Below the pieces are notes generated by a model, which saw only the letters and a list, made by a program, of their open reading frames with translations, ran no database searches and was not told the origin of the DNA. Made by a program: the position numbers and the translations under genes. A stretch of DNA of 64,000 nt from Rhodococcus sp040643435 (GTDB lineage Bacteria > Actinomycetota > Actinomycetes > Mycobacteriales > Mycobacteriaceae), in assembly GCF_040643435.1 (NCBI RefSeq), contig NZ_JBEYUH010000010.1, forward strand, positions 1 through 64,000, read 5' to 3'. Within the stretch, counting starts at the first letter, position 1; each line of letters starts with the position of its first letter. Shown piece after piece: positions 63,369 through 64,000 of the stretch.

Positions 63369-64000
63369 TCCCATCGTCAACATCGTCGGTTTGTCCAAGA
63401 CCTTCGGTGAGCACACGGTGCTGAAGAAGGTCGGCCTGACGATCCACGCCGGCGAGGTGCACGGACTGCTGGGGGAGAACGGCTCCGGCAAGTCCACACT
63501 CATCAAGGTCCTCGCAGGCTTCCACGCCCCCGATCCCGGCGCTGCGCTGCAGGTCCGCGGGCGGGACGTGTCCCTGCCCGTCCCGGCGGGCGGGTTCCGT
63601 GACCTCGGCATCAGCTTCGTCCACCAGGATCTGGCGCTCGTGCCGGATCTGTCGGTGGTCGAGAACCTCCGTGTCGGACCGGTCGTGGCCGGGTCGAAGC
63701 CGTGGATCTCGTGGCGACGCGAGAAGCGCACCGCCCATGCATTGTTCGAACGTTTCGGCCTCCACGTCGACCCCGAGGCTCCGGTGGCGAGTCTCGACGA
63801 GACCGAACGTGCCCTTCTCGCTATCCTGCGGGCGACCGAGGAACTGGGGGAGCGCCGCACTCTGCTCGTGCTCGACGAGCCCACAGTCTTCCTGCCGCGC
63901 GAGGGCACCGACCTGCTGTTCGACGTCGTCCGCGAGATCGTCGCCGACAAGAAGGCCGCCGTCCTGTTCGTCTCCCACGACCTCGACGAGGTGCTCGAAC
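63355..64000 (+). CDS. Sugar-type ABC transporter ATPase (RbsA-like), cut by window end
   Basis: First 215 residues from GTG 63355, overlapping the binding-protein gene by 14 bases. Walker A GENGSGKST, Q-loop SFVHQDLALVPDLSV, Walker B LLVLDEPTVFLP, H-loop VSHDLDEV. The signature region reads ASLDETERALLAI rather than the common LSVAxRQ. Only the first of the two expected ABC cassettes is in the window. Confidence 0.88.
   Translation, partial: MSSPDPIVNIVGLSKTFGEHTVLKKVGLTIHAGEVHGLLGENGSGKSTLIKVLAGFHAPDPGAALQVRGRDVSLPVPAGGFRDLGISFVHQDLALVPDLSVVENLRVGPVVAGSKPWISWRREKRTAHALFERFGLHVDPEAPVASLDETERALLAILRATEELGERRTLLVLDEPTVFLPREGTDLLFDVVREIVADKKAAVLFVSHDLDEVLE

Noticed and set aside
1..64000. tRNA, rRNA or riboswitch genes
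   Set aside because: No cloverleaf, rRNA segment or known riboswitch core was recognised by eye on either strand; a covariance-model search would be needed to be certain.

Overview
High-GC actinobacterial DNA with GTG/TTG starts, GGAGG-type ribosome sites and ABC, MFS and regulator gene sets typical of a soil mycolate actinomycete. Rhodococcus or a close relative is my best guess; no rRNA or tRNA gene is present to prove it.

Region 1 (0-8.5 kb) is a decaying accessory segment. It holds a Sel1-repeat protein, a double cold-shock-like protein, an ISL3 transposase broken by an amber codon, a 49-bp inverted repeat that encloses 2.95 kb, an IS3 transposase remnant, a frameshifted DUF2075 helicase with a lost Walker B aspartate, and a replication-initiator-like winged-helix protein.

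Region 2 (8.5-30.7 kb) is the most unusual part. It encodes an astacin protease with a seven-repeat propeller, a YbaY-like protein, a trypsin-like protease fused to a DNA/RNA nuclease, a lipoprotein/membrane-protein pair, a DUF2235 lipase-like hydrolase, a cyclooxygenase-like haem protein, an EEP-family nuclease, a large LuxR-type ATPase regulator, a catalase/allene-oxide-synthase-like protein, an EACC1 protein and a membrane-anchored caspase with an EF-hand loop. Next come a degenerate kinase-like membrane protein, a natural SEDS (FtsW/RodA)-penicillin-binding-protein fusion and an MreB-like actin. Six copies of an 18-bp interrupted palindrome, roughly xGAGTAG-N4-[C/G]TACTCG, lie 68-176 bp upstream of genes in this block. 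This suggests one regulon, which I consider the best candidate here for an undescribed system. A lipase, a COX-like oxygenase and a catalase-like enzyme under one operator resemble an oxylipin cascade; that is inference.

Region 3 (30.8-40.7 kb) holds a NmrA-like reductase, a GntR regulator divergent from a CynX-type transporter, an MHS transporter, a rhodanese, the nicotinamide riboside salvage pair pnuC-nadR (each end marked by a near-identical hairpin) and a rifampicin phosphotransferase.

Region 4 (40.8-64 kb) is a catabolic island: a LacI regulator, rutA copy 1, an SDR, a translationally coupled operon of three cupin proteins, an alcohol dehydrogenase and a complete peptide/opine-type ABC importer, an IclR regulator, a maleate-isomerase-like protein, an FAD hydroxylase, rutA copy 2, then an operon of nitrilase-family hydrolase, amidase, MFS exporter and isochorismatase-family hydrolase, and finally a sugar-type ABC system cut by the window end. 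The two rutA copies lie in 1,235-bp direct repeats that differ at one base seen and are 14,152 bp apart. The island probably takes up an N-containing (heterocyclic or amide) compound, opens it oxidatively with RutA-type chemistry and hydrolyses the amide products.
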